Shown: positions 10,976-22,711, counted from the first letter of the stretch. The stretch is DNA of 64,000 nt from Actinostola sp. cb2023 (GCA_033675265.1 JAUJYZ010000265.1:157644-221643), one strand, 5' to 3'. Translations and numbers: made by a program. Notes: generated by a model from the sequence alone, not told the origin.

Positions 10976-11731
10976 TCAATTTGGGGGTTCTGCTCCCAGA
11001 CAGGAACGAAGAATTCTTATGCTATCTCTCTCGGTACATTTCGATTCAATTGCATGTTTGAAATCATCCTTGAAAATTAAATATTTTCTTACATCTCCAT
11101 TAAAGACTGGCAATTTGGGTTTTTCGTGCCTCAAGGAGAATGACACAATAGGTTTAACTTCCTTTTCTTTCTCATTTGCTCTACCACTGGCTGTGACCAT
11201 GTTTACATCAGCATTTTGACTTTCTGTATTGGCAATAACATTCTGATTTCCGGCATTGAGATCAACATTTTGATTTCCTGCATTGGCATTAACATTTTGA
11301 CTTCCGGCGTTGACATTAACATTTTGACTTCCGGCGTTGACATTAACATTTTGACTTTCGGCGTTGACATTAACATTTTGAATTTCGGCATTTTGAATTT
11401 CATCAGCATTAACATTGATATTTTCATTGATATTTTCGTGGCTTTCTTTCTTGGCATTCCTTATATAATCATTAGATATCATATTACTGTTGTTGAATTC
11501 CCGCGTGCAGGCGTTCATCCAAATTTCTGCTTCTTCATACTCTTCATCACTTAAAAGCAGCGTGTACTCTTCGTGTTTATTAACTTGACCTTCAAATGCG
11601 TTCTTTACCTCTATTGTGGCTCTTTCGATCTCTCCCTATTGTCGATTGGCCTCCATAAGGATGTTGACAGTACCAATCGTTCTTGTTAACGATCCTTTGG
11701 CGGCTCGACCGATGTTCCTTGCCTTTTCCAT
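10976..11731 (-). pseudogene. BEL/Pao gag N-terminal part
   Basis: The ATG at 11729-11731 starts a frame that hits TAG at 11636-11638 (codon 32) and then stays open to 10976. The part after residue 130 contains KLPVFNGDVRKYLIFKDDF, characteristic of the DUF1759 gag domain of BEL/Pao elements. Between the two lies a run of 9-residue repeats rich in Asn and Val. Downstream the gag continues in other frames toward the zinc-knuckle segment. The early stop and frameshift make the copy inactive. Confidence 0.75.
11225..11395 (-). repeat. 27-bp coding minisatellite in gag
   Basis: Six or so copies of a 27-bp unit encoding the pattern AGSQNVNVN, with variants ESQ, GNQ and NAN. The repeat keeps the gag frame. 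Confidence 0.85.
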
Positions 11732-13572
11732 TTTAAATAACTATCTTTGGCGCTCCAAGGAATCACACCAGCGAAGATAATCTTCAGATAATGGGCCGAT
11801 GGAGTTTTGGAGTGCACATGTCAAGAGACTGATGCTGATTTCAGTATTTATTGTGAAATACATTTGTAAACTGAAGCTGCAAAGCAGTACAACATAGCTT
11901 ATTATATCGTCTAATATCATACATAAATCATGTCGTTTATCTTGGAATATTAAAACTTACATTGTCCAGCATAATCACTTGTCCTTCTCTTACACGATGC
12001 TACAATTTTCAGCTTTTAAAATTGTTCTAACTAACAACATGAGCGTATACTCGGGCATTATTAAAAAGGATAATGCAGTAGCCGAAATGATATGCCTGTA
12101 GGCTTAATCGCTAAATGTTATAACCAATCAAACCAAGACGCGTCCCGTAGCTAGACAAAGTCTCAGACAAGTGATCGAATTTCGTAGTGACCTCAGCACA
12201 ACAAGATATGTGCAGGCCGACGTTATCAGAACCATCTAAGCATGAATATACGTCCCAAGTACGTACTTCAGACGAAACTCGACCATTCGCAGATCTCTAT
12301 CTCTGTTTTACGAGTTCTTACAAGCCACAGACATCGGTATTTGACATCGGTTAGAAATACACTTTCAGACAGAAATGCAAGGCCAACTAATATTCAGTCT
12401 CTATAGGGATTTGCTTAATTAACTTGAAGCGGCAGTATTACTGAAAACAACTCGACTCGCTCGACTGTTTGACTTCTGTAGCTTTCTGTCGATTAGATGT
12501 ATTTTTACATCGCTGGTCGTGATTTTAAATACAAGGATATAACTGTACACGTACTATTACAGTTAGCAACAAACATGGCATAGCGAGATCGTGATAGTTT
12601 TTGAGTTCATTTGATTTGCTTTTGAGTTAATTTTTTGATGAGTTCGTGAAACTTGTATGTGAAATGAGCGTGTTTAAAAGGAAGTGATCGATGGCTTGCC
12701 TTCGATACAACATCATTTCTCTTCTGCATATTCAACACAACTGCTTCTATTTCGATACAGCACGAGCTTCTATACAGCACTTCTAGTCGGTTGTCGTGGA
12801 ACGATGAGTTACCACTTCTATTAACGATGACCCAGCACTTCTAGTCTTCGAACCTAGAGCGAACAATACTTCGGATTTAGTTTGATATACGCTCGGAAAC
12901 TATTTGACCCGTTTGAGCATAGAATTACTTCATTAGGCGTTCAGATATCATCGCCCCCGTTTTCAGCCAATCGAAACCCTGAAACAGACATTCCTGACCG
13001 ATACGATTACATACTTCGCATTTTGTGGCCAACGAAAAAATAAAATAAACAAGACGCTCAATGAGCGTACACTCGGACATTATGACAATGACAATGACAG
13101 TTGCGTGACGAGGGAGAAACGTCCAGTTGAGGTTGCATATTCATGGTCAGATGGTTCTGATAACGTTTTTCGTTTGTTCGTTGTAATGAAGGCGCGTTTG
13201 TTTTTGTTAATGAAACGACATCTTTCAGAGTGGGCCCACACGAATCGGCGTATGCGTTTGTATGTGAAATGAGCGTGTTTAAAGCCCGCGTTTTATCGGC
13301 CATAAAGATCCGAGCCGCCGGCTTCAGATATATTTAAGCTAACACGTTCCAAAATGACTTCGGATATTCCAATGTTAGATTTCCCAGCAATTTTCGAGTG
13401 ATATTTTAAATTTTTGCTGGTTATTTTATCCATTTCAGGTATTATTGAAGAAATCTTATTCATTTGCTGATTTGTTATTTTATTCAGCTAAAATTGTTTC
13501 TGTTCTCAAAATTAAACCATAGAAATTGCTCTTTGGACCACTAATGTTACATAGTTATTATATTGCCAGTCC
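11732..13572. other. Intergenic with dispersed repeats, no gene seen
   Basis: Holds two short direct repeats (ATGAGCGTAYACTCGG at 12042 and 13064) and a dispersed repeat at 12655-12810. It may contain LTR material of the BEL copy. No convincing ORF. Confidence 0.45.
12655..12810. repeat. Dispersed repeat, also at 42958-43125
   Basis: Near-identical to 42958-43125 (both start TGTATGTGAAATGAGCGTG and run through CAGCACGAGCTTCTATACAG). A short third piece lies at 13258-13283. Class unknown. Confidence 0.75.
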
Positions 13573-13885
13573 CATTCACGATTTCGGCAAATGCCAGCAT
13601 TCACGATTTCGGCATATGCCAACATTCACGATTTCGGCATATGCCAACAATCACGATTTCGGCAAATGCCAGCATTCAAGATTTCGGCAAATGCCAACAT
13701 TCACGATTTTGACAAATGCCAGCATTCAAGATTTCGGCAAATGCCAGCATTCACGATTTCGGCAAATGCCAGCATTCAAGATTTCGGCAAATGCCAGCAT
13801 TCACGATTTCGGCAAATGCCAACATTCACGATTTCGGCAAATGCCAGCATTCACGATTTCGGCAAATGCCAACATTCACGGTTTT
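13573..13885. repeat. 25-bp satellite array, about 12 copies
   Basis: Unit CATTCACGATTTCGGCAAATGCCAG with A/C, C/T and GCAAAT/GCATAT variants. The core GGCAAATGCC is a near-perfect palindrome. Open frames across it are a by-product of the 25-bp period. Confidence 0.95.
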
Positions 13886-14983
13886 CAGATAAGATTCAAA
13901 CAAGATGTAGAAATATTGTAAAAGCTTTTTAAAGCTTTAATTAAATATAAAATAATAAATTACAAGGTCATTTGTAGTCTATTCTGCATTTACTTATATA
14001 TACTACATACATTTATTATTATTTTATGCGTGTAGTTCTATTCCACTGTAGTTCTATTCCACTGCATGAGCACTCGCTGAATGCTGCAAGCTGATTGACT
14101 ATAACAAAACCAAAACTCTAAATCACTTGAGAAGAAATAATTTTTCTTGAGTATACTTCAATTTTGAACCTCTATTTTTATCTTTCACTCGATCATCAAG
14201 CTCAAAGTTAACTACATGTACTGTACAGTCGAAGCTTTCCTTGCAATCACTCTTGATAGCGACCAGTTCTAGTTACGACCACCTATACGACCACCTATAT
14301 TGTCACTCAAAGTCTGTAATTAAAATCTCTCGTAAGAGAATTACCAACTGCATGGTTCCTTTGTTTTTATGCTCTCGTAAGTGCGACCACTCCAGAGGCT
14401 GAGTCGTATTAGTCAATACTCAATAACTTCTTCAATAAGTCTTAGACGCAAAATATGTGCATTGTTATGTGAAACGTTGTTTGCAAGTGTGCATCATACT
14501 AAATATTGTAGTAATGTGCAGGTACCGTGCTTACGTATTACAATACATCACGAGCTTAAATTAAGCTCTCGTAAGCGACCAGCCTTTGTTGTTTCAGCGC
14601 GCGGTCTCTCATGTGCGACCACAGCTCTGATCTAGTTACTACCACTTTTTCGAATTCCCGAAGTGGTCGCTTAGGAGAGCTTCGACTGTACTATGCACTT
14701 GTGTCATTTAATCCTCATATTCATTCACTCGAACCTCATCTGTCCACAAAAATCCTGTGCGTATTGTATATCGAGTGAATTTAAAATACAATGCATGTGT
14801 GTGAGCAACATACAGCTATTTCAAAAAACGTTGAATGACGATTGCAAAAATAATAAGGTATAATATTAAACTATAATTCTTAACTTAATTAAAAATATTT
14901 CAATACTATTTTGTAGACTGTTCACTTAGTGCTACATTGTAGCTATAACTTTTTTGAAAAACAGAAAAGTGTCAAATATGAAA
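13886..14983. other. No gene seen
   Basis: A+T-rich DNA with short imperfect repeats (CTGTAGTTCTATTCCA twice near 14030-14060, and CTCTCGTAAG motifs near 14326-14575). A partial copy of a MITE end (ACAGCTATTTCAAAAAA) is at 14812. Confidence 0.4.
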
Positions 14984-15505
14984 TCAAATTTGTAAATAGG
15001 CAAAGTGATCCATGGCATGTAAAATACAATGAAATAGCATGGCTATACTGTCTATACAACAGTGGCTATCGTCTACATATCTGAACCACCTTTTAGGTGG
15101 GTTCGTTGCGGTAGAGATGGCTTGATGTTCTATTTCCTCCATAACAAGGTTAGCCAAAAGCGCACTTACAGGTGACCCCATAGGACATCCAAAGACTTGT
15201 TGGTAGTAATAGCCATCACATAAAAAGAAACAGTGACTCAGAACAAAGTCCAATAGCTTTAAGATGTTTACTATCGATAAATTCGTACGCGTGAGTAACA
15301 TGCGATCTTTGTTTAGCCGTACATTGGTGACTTTAAGGGCTAAATCTATAGGTATTGATGTAAACAACGACACAACATCAAAGGATACCATTACTTCATC
15401 GTCATCAATGCTGTAGCTCTTTATCTGTTCAGCAAATATTGAACTGTTCGTGGCTGTATATGTGTTGGTCAGTAGTGGTGGTTTAGATATGTAGACGATA
15501 GCCAC
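14984..15505 (-). pseudogene. Penelope-like RT, N-terminal half (inverted)
   Basis: 173 codons. Visible motifs are VMVSFDVVSLFTSIP (RT motif with the first catalytic Asp), GCPMGSPVSALLANLVMEEIE (motif B region) and RYVDDSH (catalytic YVDD). These are diagnostic of Penelope-like RT, which is related to telomerase rather than to LTR elements. The first ten or so codons read into the opposite breakpoint copy and are not genuine RT start; the last 20 or so, after YVDDSHCC, read into flanking DNA. Confidence 0.8.
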
Positions 15506-16093
15506 TGTTGTCTGAAGAAGAACAACGTTGAATCATTTCATCTACACTTAAACTCGATGAATACCAACATCAAATTCACTATAGAACAAGAGAATGACGC
15601 TGGGCTATCTTTCCTTGATACCATTACCTCCCGCACTAAAGAAGGAAACATTCAAGTCAATGTTTATCGAAAACAAACACACACAGATAGATACCTCGAC
15701 TTCAATTCACACCATCCAACGACTCACAAGATGTCTGTAGTTAACACCTTACTTAGACGTGCAAAAAGTATGCCATCAACTGCAGACCAAAAGAAGAAGG
15801 AAACGGAACATGTGAGAAGTGTGTTATCTGAGAATAACTATCCTCCTGGAATCATAACGAAATGTGAACGAACACTAGATTATCTAAGAGATGGACAAGA
15901 TTCTAATTCCATTGACAACAGGGGCAATGAAACAGCAACAGTGGTCATTCCGTATGTCAAAGGAATCTCCGAAAGAGTGCAACGGGTCCTGAAGCAACAT
16001 AACATCCGAGTTGCTCATCGTCCCATGAAAAACTTGCCAATGTGTTCCCACGTCCAAAAGACCCACAAGACAAGAGTTCAAGAACTGACATAG
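15478..16093 (+). pseudogene. Penelope-like RT C-terminal half
   Basis: Begins inside the YVDDSHCC codons and continues through the thumb region, with LSFLDTITSR and VNVYRKQTHTDRYLDFNSHHP, a stretch conserved in Penelope-like RTs, then a basic linker. The ORF ends at 16093, a few codons before the GIY-YIG segment, which is in a different frame. Confidence 0.85.
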
Positions 16094-16400
16094 TATACAA
16101 GATCAAATGTGACGATTGTGATTTTGTATACTATGGTCAGACTGAACGATCTCTAAAGACGAGAACAACATGACACAAGAGAGCCATTTCTCATAATTAC
16201 AGCAATTCAAAGATGGCACAACATGCTAACAACACAGGCCACACTTTTAACTTTAACAACACTGAAATCGTGGCGAGTGAAAATAATTATCACAGGAGGC
16301 TTTTCTTGGAAGCTTGGTACTCGGCGCACGATCGCAACGCTGGAAATGACTACATTAGAGCATATGGGCATTTTATCTGCGCATGCGTTAGCAAAGCTTC
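16085..16400 (+). pseudogene. GIY-YIG endonuclease domain of the Penelope-like element
   Basis: The frame reads through CDDCDFVYYGQTERSLKTR, the GIY-YIG core (here VYYGQT), then an in-frame stop, then SKMAQHANNTGHTF and a C-terminal RRLFLEAW with the catalytic Glu. A frameshift from RT and the stop within the domain show it is dead. Fusion of RT with GIY-YIG defines canonical Penelope elements. Confidence 0.8.
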
Positions 16401-16460
16401 TTTTGCCACGTTTACCGCCATTTGTACATTGGAGAGTGTAAAGACGGAGTTTTGAACGGC

Positions 16461-16847
16461 GATCTACAAGCGAAGAAAAGGTTTTATCTTGTAGATCGAA
16501 GAGTATGCGAAGATGACCGACAGTGCTATCATCACTGGTAGTTTAGAAGCATATAGTGTTTTGTTTTCATCATGAAAACATCGTTCAAAGTGTCACCCAA
16601 AACGGAAAATCGCCCGTATCGTCTTCAACATTAAAACTTTGCATGCCATGGCTTTTACCTAGAATGTTAGATAGCAGAGGTAAGTGCTTTAGTGTTAAAG
16701 TTTCTTATGTGATAATGTCTACCAAGTTCGTTGGACAAATCGGTTGATAAATGGTTGTGACTAAGTAAGGAATTTTTGCTTATAAGTAAAATAGCTCGTG
16801 TTTAAGCTCATTTTTAAGAATCAAGTAAGTTTTCCCCAAGCTTCATG
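16461..16847. other. Flank between Penelope-like and TTAA elements, no gene seen
   Basis: Contains a 22-bp motif, AAGTTTTCCCCAAGCTTCA, repeated at 21497-21515 on the far side of the TTAA element. The two copies may be parts of the interrupted older repeat. Confidence 0.4.
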
Positions 16848-17512
16848 TTAAAGGGGCAATGTCAAGGAGCCGGATGTCCAAAATGGAGGTCTGGGTACTA
16901 GTATACCGGAAGTTAATGCTTGGTAACTTTTTCATTTTGCCGCCATTGCTGTGTACGATGTGTACACGATTTCAACGCTGTTTTCCATGTTGGAAATTTT
17001 TCCGGCAGCTGGTCCATGGCGTCAGAGAATATTACAAACGAGGTAAGCTTCTCACTAAATAATTTATACGCTTTTACGTGCTCTAGGTAGATCGCTTTTC
17101 GTAGTGTGAACTCGAATAATATAAACACTACACAGATTTCGCATAATTTGTGGACTTCTTTCTGTAGGCGCTATCGATATCCTGCTCTTGTAAATCTACA
17201 TGCTCCACTAGGTCAACAGAGAAACGTTCTGGTTGCATTTGCAAGACAAACAACAGACACTGTTCTAGTGAATGCAGGTGCGGGACGACGAGAAAGCAAT
17301 GTAAAAACAAGGTATAGTTTTTCATTCCATACATTATTATAAACCACAGCATTCTGAATTGGATAACTACAACTAATTTAATCTTGCTTTTATTTTAATA
17401 TTTCAATCTGGACATGTACGCTTTCGAGGCTGCTATGATCATGTTTGATCGTTGATTTAACATATTTTCCTTGTCCTTCTAATCTTGATGTTTGAATGAT
17501 TATTGTGTTATC

Positions 17513-18665
17513 AGGAAAGTTCAACTGATGCTGTTAGAAATGACACTAATGCACATGCACACAGTGAATCGGGGACAAGGGAATCCGAAGAAGAGGAACG
17601 ACGTAAAGAGAATGCTTCTGTCAAGGTATCACCCGAGTGATCTCTAATTTATTCGTTTACTTACTTATGCAAAAATATAGTCAATATTATTGTTATATTA
17701 ATATACATAGAGTGATTCCAATAAACCTGGGCATTACTTAAACTACACCAATACACACTACTAGACACTCACTCTTTTGTTTTCTTTTGTTCCTTTGCAT
17801 CTAATAAACACTGACAGCTAATTAGTGGTGCCCAGGTTTATTGGAATCACTCTAATAATGATGACTTTATTTGGGTAAAAACACAATTACATAGATAGAT
17901 AGATGCCTTTATTTACACAGGGTAGCTCTATCAATATTTACAAAGCTGTAAAAAAACTGTTATCAATAGAGGCCCTACAATAAAATACACTAATAATATA
18001 AATACATTGTACTCGAAAGTAGTTTACATTGTATACATTTTTTCTCAATACTAGACATGTTCTTATTATTTCAACATAAATAATTATTATCCTTCTACAG
18101 GCATTTATCCTCACACTAGATGAGGACACAACTAAGTCTTTAGCAATAAAAGCTTTGAAACGAGGAATTGGATCCATGGAGTTCATAGACTCTCTGCTTA
18201 TACAGGAAATAGATGACGACAACCCTGAACACGACTATTCCATACTGGGAACACATTTATCCCCAATGGAAAGCAGCGCTCCTATAACAACTACTACACC
18301 ACCAGCAAGGGAGGGACCACTACCAGAGTGGTGCAAATGCAAAAACTGTATTTATATGCCCCAGGAAGTGGAAAACAAGTGTTGTGGAAATAGAAAATGT
18401 TACTATTCAAACACGTTTTTCTAAGCTTTGTCTTGATCCAGACGTATTACAATTATGTATAGTGAACAGAGCTGACATTCGAAATGACAGTGAAGATAAT
18501 ATGACTCGTTCTTTCAGAAAAGCAGCCTACAGACAGTATATTTTGGATAGATATGGACGCTTGGGTAAAGGCAACAGGAAAGTTGCGCCCTCGTGTGTGG
18601 TTACAACTATAAGGCGTCGCTATCCCTCTTCAACTGGTGTATACATGGGATTTAGGGAACATTAG
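17513..18665 (+). pseudogene. P2X7 C-terminal-like domain protein
   Basis: Exon 17515-17630 (acidic, RESEEEERRKEN, donor GGTATC) joins an exon starting near 18101 (acceptor CTACAG). The second exon encodes a helical lead, then EWCKCKNC, ENKCCGNRKC, LCLDPDVLQLC, AYRQYILDRYGRLG and PSCVVTTIRRRYPSSTG, ending GFREH at 18665. This Cys pattern and final IR-x-x-x-P stretch match the intracellular ballast domain of P2X7 receptors, which also occurs in many stand-alone invertebrate proteins, often in repeats. A one-base frameshift just after NRKC (about 18405) splits the domain. An upstream first exon may lie at 16.9-17.3 kb but was not resolved. Confidence 0.75.
17710..17852. repeat. Mariner-type MITE, TA duplication
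   Basis: A 143-bp element with 24-bp inverted ends GAGTGATTCCAATAAACCTG... and TA on each side (17708-17709 and 17853-17854), in an intron of the P2X7-like gene. Confidence 0.85.
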
Positions 18666-19142
18666 TTTTATTTGTTATAGAGTGCAGACAATATATACAT
18701 AAAAGATAAGTGACTAAGTAGTGCTAATATATAGAGTGCTAAATAGCACTAGTCAAACAACAGAAATAACACTAATTAGTGCTATTTAGTTTTACTACTT
18801 TCTGCATGTTTATCGTCTGTACTGTCTATACTGTTAATACTTGTATTGAAGAAAGGCTGTATGTGGCTAAATGTTATAATGTAAAAGCTAATGCATCAAT
18901 CAATCCCAGCTTTTATTTATGACGAAATTATATCAAGTTGTTGTCATACGAATGTTATGTTCTACATCTACATCTATCTTTATTATCCTTAAAACCATGA
19001 GTATCGCAAGGATGTTAACAAAAAAATATAAATAATATAAATAAATAAATATCAAAATGAATAATAAAAATTATAGTAGTCAATAAAATATAGTAGTCAA
19101 TAGATTAATAAGTCAATAAAATACAAATTATTATTATGTTAG

Positions 19143-19730
19143 AGTGGTTTTCATTTACCCGTGAAACAAAGTGTACTAAATAGAGGGGGACATGGGGGTT
19201 TGCGGTGTTGCGGTGTTGGCTATTTTTTCGTGCGGTATTACGGTGATTGCAACTGCCAAATGGCGGTATTGCGGTGATGTCAAACCTTGCGATGTACGGT
19301 GTTTACGTTATTAAACGTGCGGTGTCCGGTGAAACGATCAGATTGATTGCGGTGTTGCGGTTTCTGATTCAAGATAAATGTCAAAGTATTGGACCATTTG
19401 ATTAAAATTCATGTCGTCATTTGCTATTTTTAACATGTATATAAATGTCATAAATATTAATAACGGGCATGTATTTTTTCAATCAAAGCTATGTAAATCA
19501 CGTGACTCTTAAACTATTGCGGTGTCGGTGTTTCGTTGACTTTTCGTGCGGTGATGCGGTGATTTCGGATTTTTTTCGCGGTGTTGCGGTATTCGAGACC
19601 CCCCCCATGTCCCCCTCTAAATAGAGTGTAATAGTCAGATAAACACAATAGAAAACAAAAGAATTAGAGTGAAGTAGTGCTAAATACGCTAAAGTGTATT
19701 TCACGGGTTTATGAAAACCACTTTACATTG
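19143..19730. repeat. MITE copy 2, split by a nested insertion
   Basis: Halves 19143-19181 and 19619-19730 match the MITE at 2680-2822. The middle is an inserted element at 19182-19618 flanked by a 4-bp AAAT duplication. Confidence 0.85.
19182..19618. repeat. Nested non-autonomous element rich in TGCGGTGTTGCGGT
   Basis: A 437-bp element with inverted ends AGAGGGGGACATGGGGG (19182-19198, complement ending 19618) and AAAT on both sides. The interior repeats the word GCGGT (as TTGCGGTG or TGCGGTAT) on both strands. Confidence 0.8.
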
Positions 19731-20159
19731 TCCAAATTATTTATGACAAAATTATATCAAGTTGTTATCATACCAATGTTATGTTACATTGTCCAAATTA
19801 TTTATGTGACAAATATCAAAAAGTTGTTGCTCTAATAAAATTTGTACTACATTTACAATAATGTTATTGTACACTTTTGAATTCACTTCTAAACCTAGAT
19901 TTATGTTGGTCATAGAGTTACAATGTTGCCGGGGGTTGAGTTTCAGCTATTGTAGGTGCCATTTGTCGTGGGCGAGAGGAGCTATAAAATAAAATAAAAA
20001 TGCTGTTACAAATAAATATATTGTATTAAAGTAACAACAGCAGGGTTGGTCATGTTACCTTACATTTAGGGAGAGGTCGTCAAATGATGTTACCTTACAT
20101 TTTCATTGTAGGGGCACCTTACATATAGGGGTGATCTGATAACAATAGTTCCTATTGTC

Positions 20160-20210
20160 CTATAATAATAATAATAGTAATAGTAACAATAATAATAATA
20201 ATAGAGTATA
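20160..20210. repeat. ATA microsatellite
   Basis: Imperfect (ATA)n run of about 45 bp. Confidence 0.8.
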
Positions 20211-20429
20211 ATAAGATAAAAGAAATAGAAACTACTGGATTATAATAAAATAAATAATAAATATAAGCTTACTATAAATTGGAGATATACATGTATTGTT
20301 ATTCAAATATTGACCTGGTCTAAGTCAATGCTATCTAGTGTTGTCCTGGCCATGCAGGCTAATCCTTAATCGTATCCTAGCAGAATATTGTTTTTGATAT
20401 TGGAAAAAAAGCATAAAGATAGACTATTG

Positions 20430-20911
20430 ATGTATAAAATAGCAACAAACCTGGGGTTGAATCATTGACGTCGTAGCACATTCGTTTTTTGCCTGGCGAT
20501 TTCTTAGAGCTTCGAGGAGAATCATCACCACAGAAAACGACACGACACAAACTAAATTTAAAACAATACAATTTCCAGTAATCGAGGTTATTGAAATAAA
20601 TTCACTGCAAAACGACAGAGGCAATGCAATTGACCGTAATAATTATTCTTTATATAATACCTTTGCCGTCTCTTCATCTCGAGTGACAAGAGATACGCTG
20701 CAAATGCAGAGTCGTTTGCAAATGAACCAGCTGTTTTCAGGCGTCTCCATGTTCCATGCACATCGGTTTTTAGGTAAATTTGTTTTGTATTTTGTCTCCA
20801 GAAGAATTGATTTAACCTGTTGTTTAAAACCTTCGTAGATGACCGAGGACGTCCGCTTCCAGATCGTGACCCGCCATGGCTAGATCTTTTCGCCGAGCAA
20901 GATGAACTCAT
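20430..20911 (-). CDS. Basic protein of the TTAA element, two or more exons
   Basis: The first exon starts at the ATG at 20909-20911 and runs to about 20665 (donor GGTATTATA). It begins Ser-rich and basic, then has GRPRSS and a helical segment TWRRLKTAGSFANDSAFAAYLLSLE, a pattern I know from N-termini of several transposon-linked invertebrate proteins but cannot name. A second exon around 20440-20560 has GDDSPRSSKKSPGKKRMCYD, a likely nuclear signal. A short third piece may lie at 19920-19985 (RPRQMAPTIAETQPP). It faces the P2X7-like gene convergently within the same element. Confidence 0.5.
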
Positions 20912-21128
20912 ATTTACTGATGTTTATAAAAAATAATGCCTTCGTACGAACATAGGATGTTCCAACTATATACTAGGAATAAAATTTTATCGATTCTAGG
21001 AGCGGATGACTAAGATAAAAGAAGATTGAAAGCCAGAGTGTCAAACTTGAAATCGCATTACCTCAATGCGATTTCAAGTTTTGCAAACTCGAACCCATTC
21101 CCCCGGCTCCTTGACATTGCCCCTTTAA

Positions 21129-21934
21129 CACATCATGTTTGTCTATCTTTGTTATTTTTAACTGTATAGGAATGCATACGGAATGCAAAATTGTGCACGA
21201 AGTACGATCGCCGTTTCACCATAAGGCTTCAGCTTAATTGCCGTTGGGCTGAATTCAACCACAACTCCAAATGGGCAGTTCACAAAATTCCATGTAATAA
21301 TAATAATAATGTCATTTGGTTGAAGTGATTTCTCTGATAGGTTAGTGTTGCTTTAATGTTCATTCATGGAGATTTTTGTGACGGGACAAATTCTGGTTGC
21401 TGAGTTATTGAATCTCACTTTCATCGCATTTTGCACATTGTCAATGATGTGTTGGATGATGACACATCGCTCATTACCGAGAAAAAAAAATTAGTTTTAA
21501 GTTTTCCCCAAGCTTCAAATTACCTCTAGTGGAAAGATTATTAGTTTATTAATCTTTCTGTGTTATTCATTTTTAAGGCAAAATTGTGCCGCACTCTCAT
21601 TTTGACTCAAATTTATCATGTACTTTTGCATTCTATCGCGCGCGTTACGGACAAAGCTAGAACAAAGGACATTATATAAGCTTAATGATTTTTCGTATTC
21701 TTATTTACGTATCAAATATGGGCCAAAAAAAACTTTGCTGTAGTTTCATATTTCAGTACTGAATTATTTTTGTTTCATTTTAATGTTTTGGAAATCTTTT
21801 ATTTAATACTGAACCAGAACTGAACCAATACAGTAAGCTTACATACAGTTCTTTTGAAAATTGTCTTAAAATTCTCGTTTTTTATCTAAAAACATGTGTT
21901 CATGTCATTTGAAGAATTAATAGGTTACATCCAC
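21129..21934. other. Gap between two TTAA elements, no clear gene
   Basis: Probably includes the 3' end of the protease-like gene interrupted at 21939-22709: in the minus strand the frame continues across the TTAA for about 10 codons (to about 21905). Confidence 0.4.
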
Positions 21935-21938
21935 TTAA

Positions 21939-22709
21939 GGTAATGCGATCGTGCATTCGTGCGCATCTTTCCTGCGCATGATATTCAACGGCGATTATCT
22001 AAAAATCTAAGTCGGTGACCTATCCTAATTTTTCCACTGTAAGTCTAGGTCAACTAAAGCTAGAAAATATCAAAAAATGAAGACAGGTCTTCGAGCTATT
22101 TTTTTAGTAAATCTACGAAGTGTTGATTTTCGAACTACTTTTCATTGGTTGGGCTTCCTGTGGTAGAGCTCTTTCAATATGGCGGATCATGCATTTTAAT
22201 ATTCAACGGCGAATATCTAAAAATCTAACACGGTGACCTACCCTGATATTTTTGCCCTGAGTAGGTATTTACGAAAGCTAAAACATATCCAAAAATGAAG
22301 GTAGGTCTTCGAGTTAAATTTTAAGGAAATAGCCAGAATGTCCAAAAATAGGATCGTAAAATGACGGTCAAAATGCATTGTTTTTGAAATTTTGGCTTTG
22401 AAAACTTATTGTTCAACACAATAAAATGACAAATTTCGGGGTTTTCATTATATTATGTTAACATATGTATCATTTGAAATTATTGCTTTTATTATTACCG
22501 ACCTATATGGACAGCAAGAGCTTGTGATTCCATTATCCATTTTTGCCAGAAAAGATGGCCGCAAGCCCCATCTTTGAAAAATTATATATTCTCAATGGAT
22601 TCGGTGACCCCCATTTTTTATTTCATTTTTCTACTCTAGCACTCAAAATCAATATTTGTGCCAAGTTTAAAAAACATTGTTCGACAAAAAATTGCACGAT
22701 CGCATTACC
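21939..22709. mobile_element. Short TTAA-flanked non-autonomous element
   Basis: A 771-bp element with 17-bp inverted ends GGTAATGCGATCGTGCA and TTAA on both sides (21935-21938 and 22710-22713). It has no coding capacity. Internal direct repeat: ATATTCAACGGCGAATATC-like words near 21980 and 22195. It interrupts the 3' end of the minus-strand protease-like gene. Confidence 0.85.
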
Positions 22710-22711
22710 TT

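Larger units (their letters stand above)
7684..11731 (-). mobile_element. BEL/Pao retrotransposon, minus strand, defective
   Basis: Gag, zinc knuckle, aspartic protease, RT, RNase H and the C-terminal domain follow in standard BEL/Pao order reading right to left. The integrase core is missing and there are several frameshifts and one early stop. A putative primer site (TGGTGTGATTCC) lies just upstream of the gag start, near 11765. LTRs were not defined. Confidence 0.8.
15000..16460. mobile_element. Penelope-like element with inverted 5' part
   Basis: RT motifs up to the YVDD box lie on the minus strand (15505 to 15061), whereas the rest of RT and a GIY-YIG endonuclease lie on the plus strand (15478 to about 16400). 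A sequence of about 35 bp around the YVDD codons is present at both breakpoints as an inverted repeat (about 15064-15095 and 15477-15510). This is the structure left by 5' inversion during target-primed insertion. Confidence 0.8.
16852..21124. mobile_element. TTAA-flanked DNA transposon, Kolobok-type ends
   Basis: A 4,273-bp element with inverted ends AGGGGCAATGTCAAGGAGCC (16852-16873 and its complement ending 21124), flanked by TTAA at 16848-16851 and 21125-21128. A TTAA target and ends starting AGGG fit Kolobok (piggyBac also uses TTAA). It holds a plus-strand P2X7-like gene and a minus-strand basic protein gene, with three smaller elements inside. No Kolobok transposase was seen, so it may be non-autonomous or depend on an unrecognised protein. 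Confidence 0.85.

Noticed and set aside
13526..13932. Two 110-130 residue plus-strand frames with repeated DFGKCQHSRFRQ-like units
   Set aside because: The 25-bp satellite has no stops in these frames; composition and period explain them fully.
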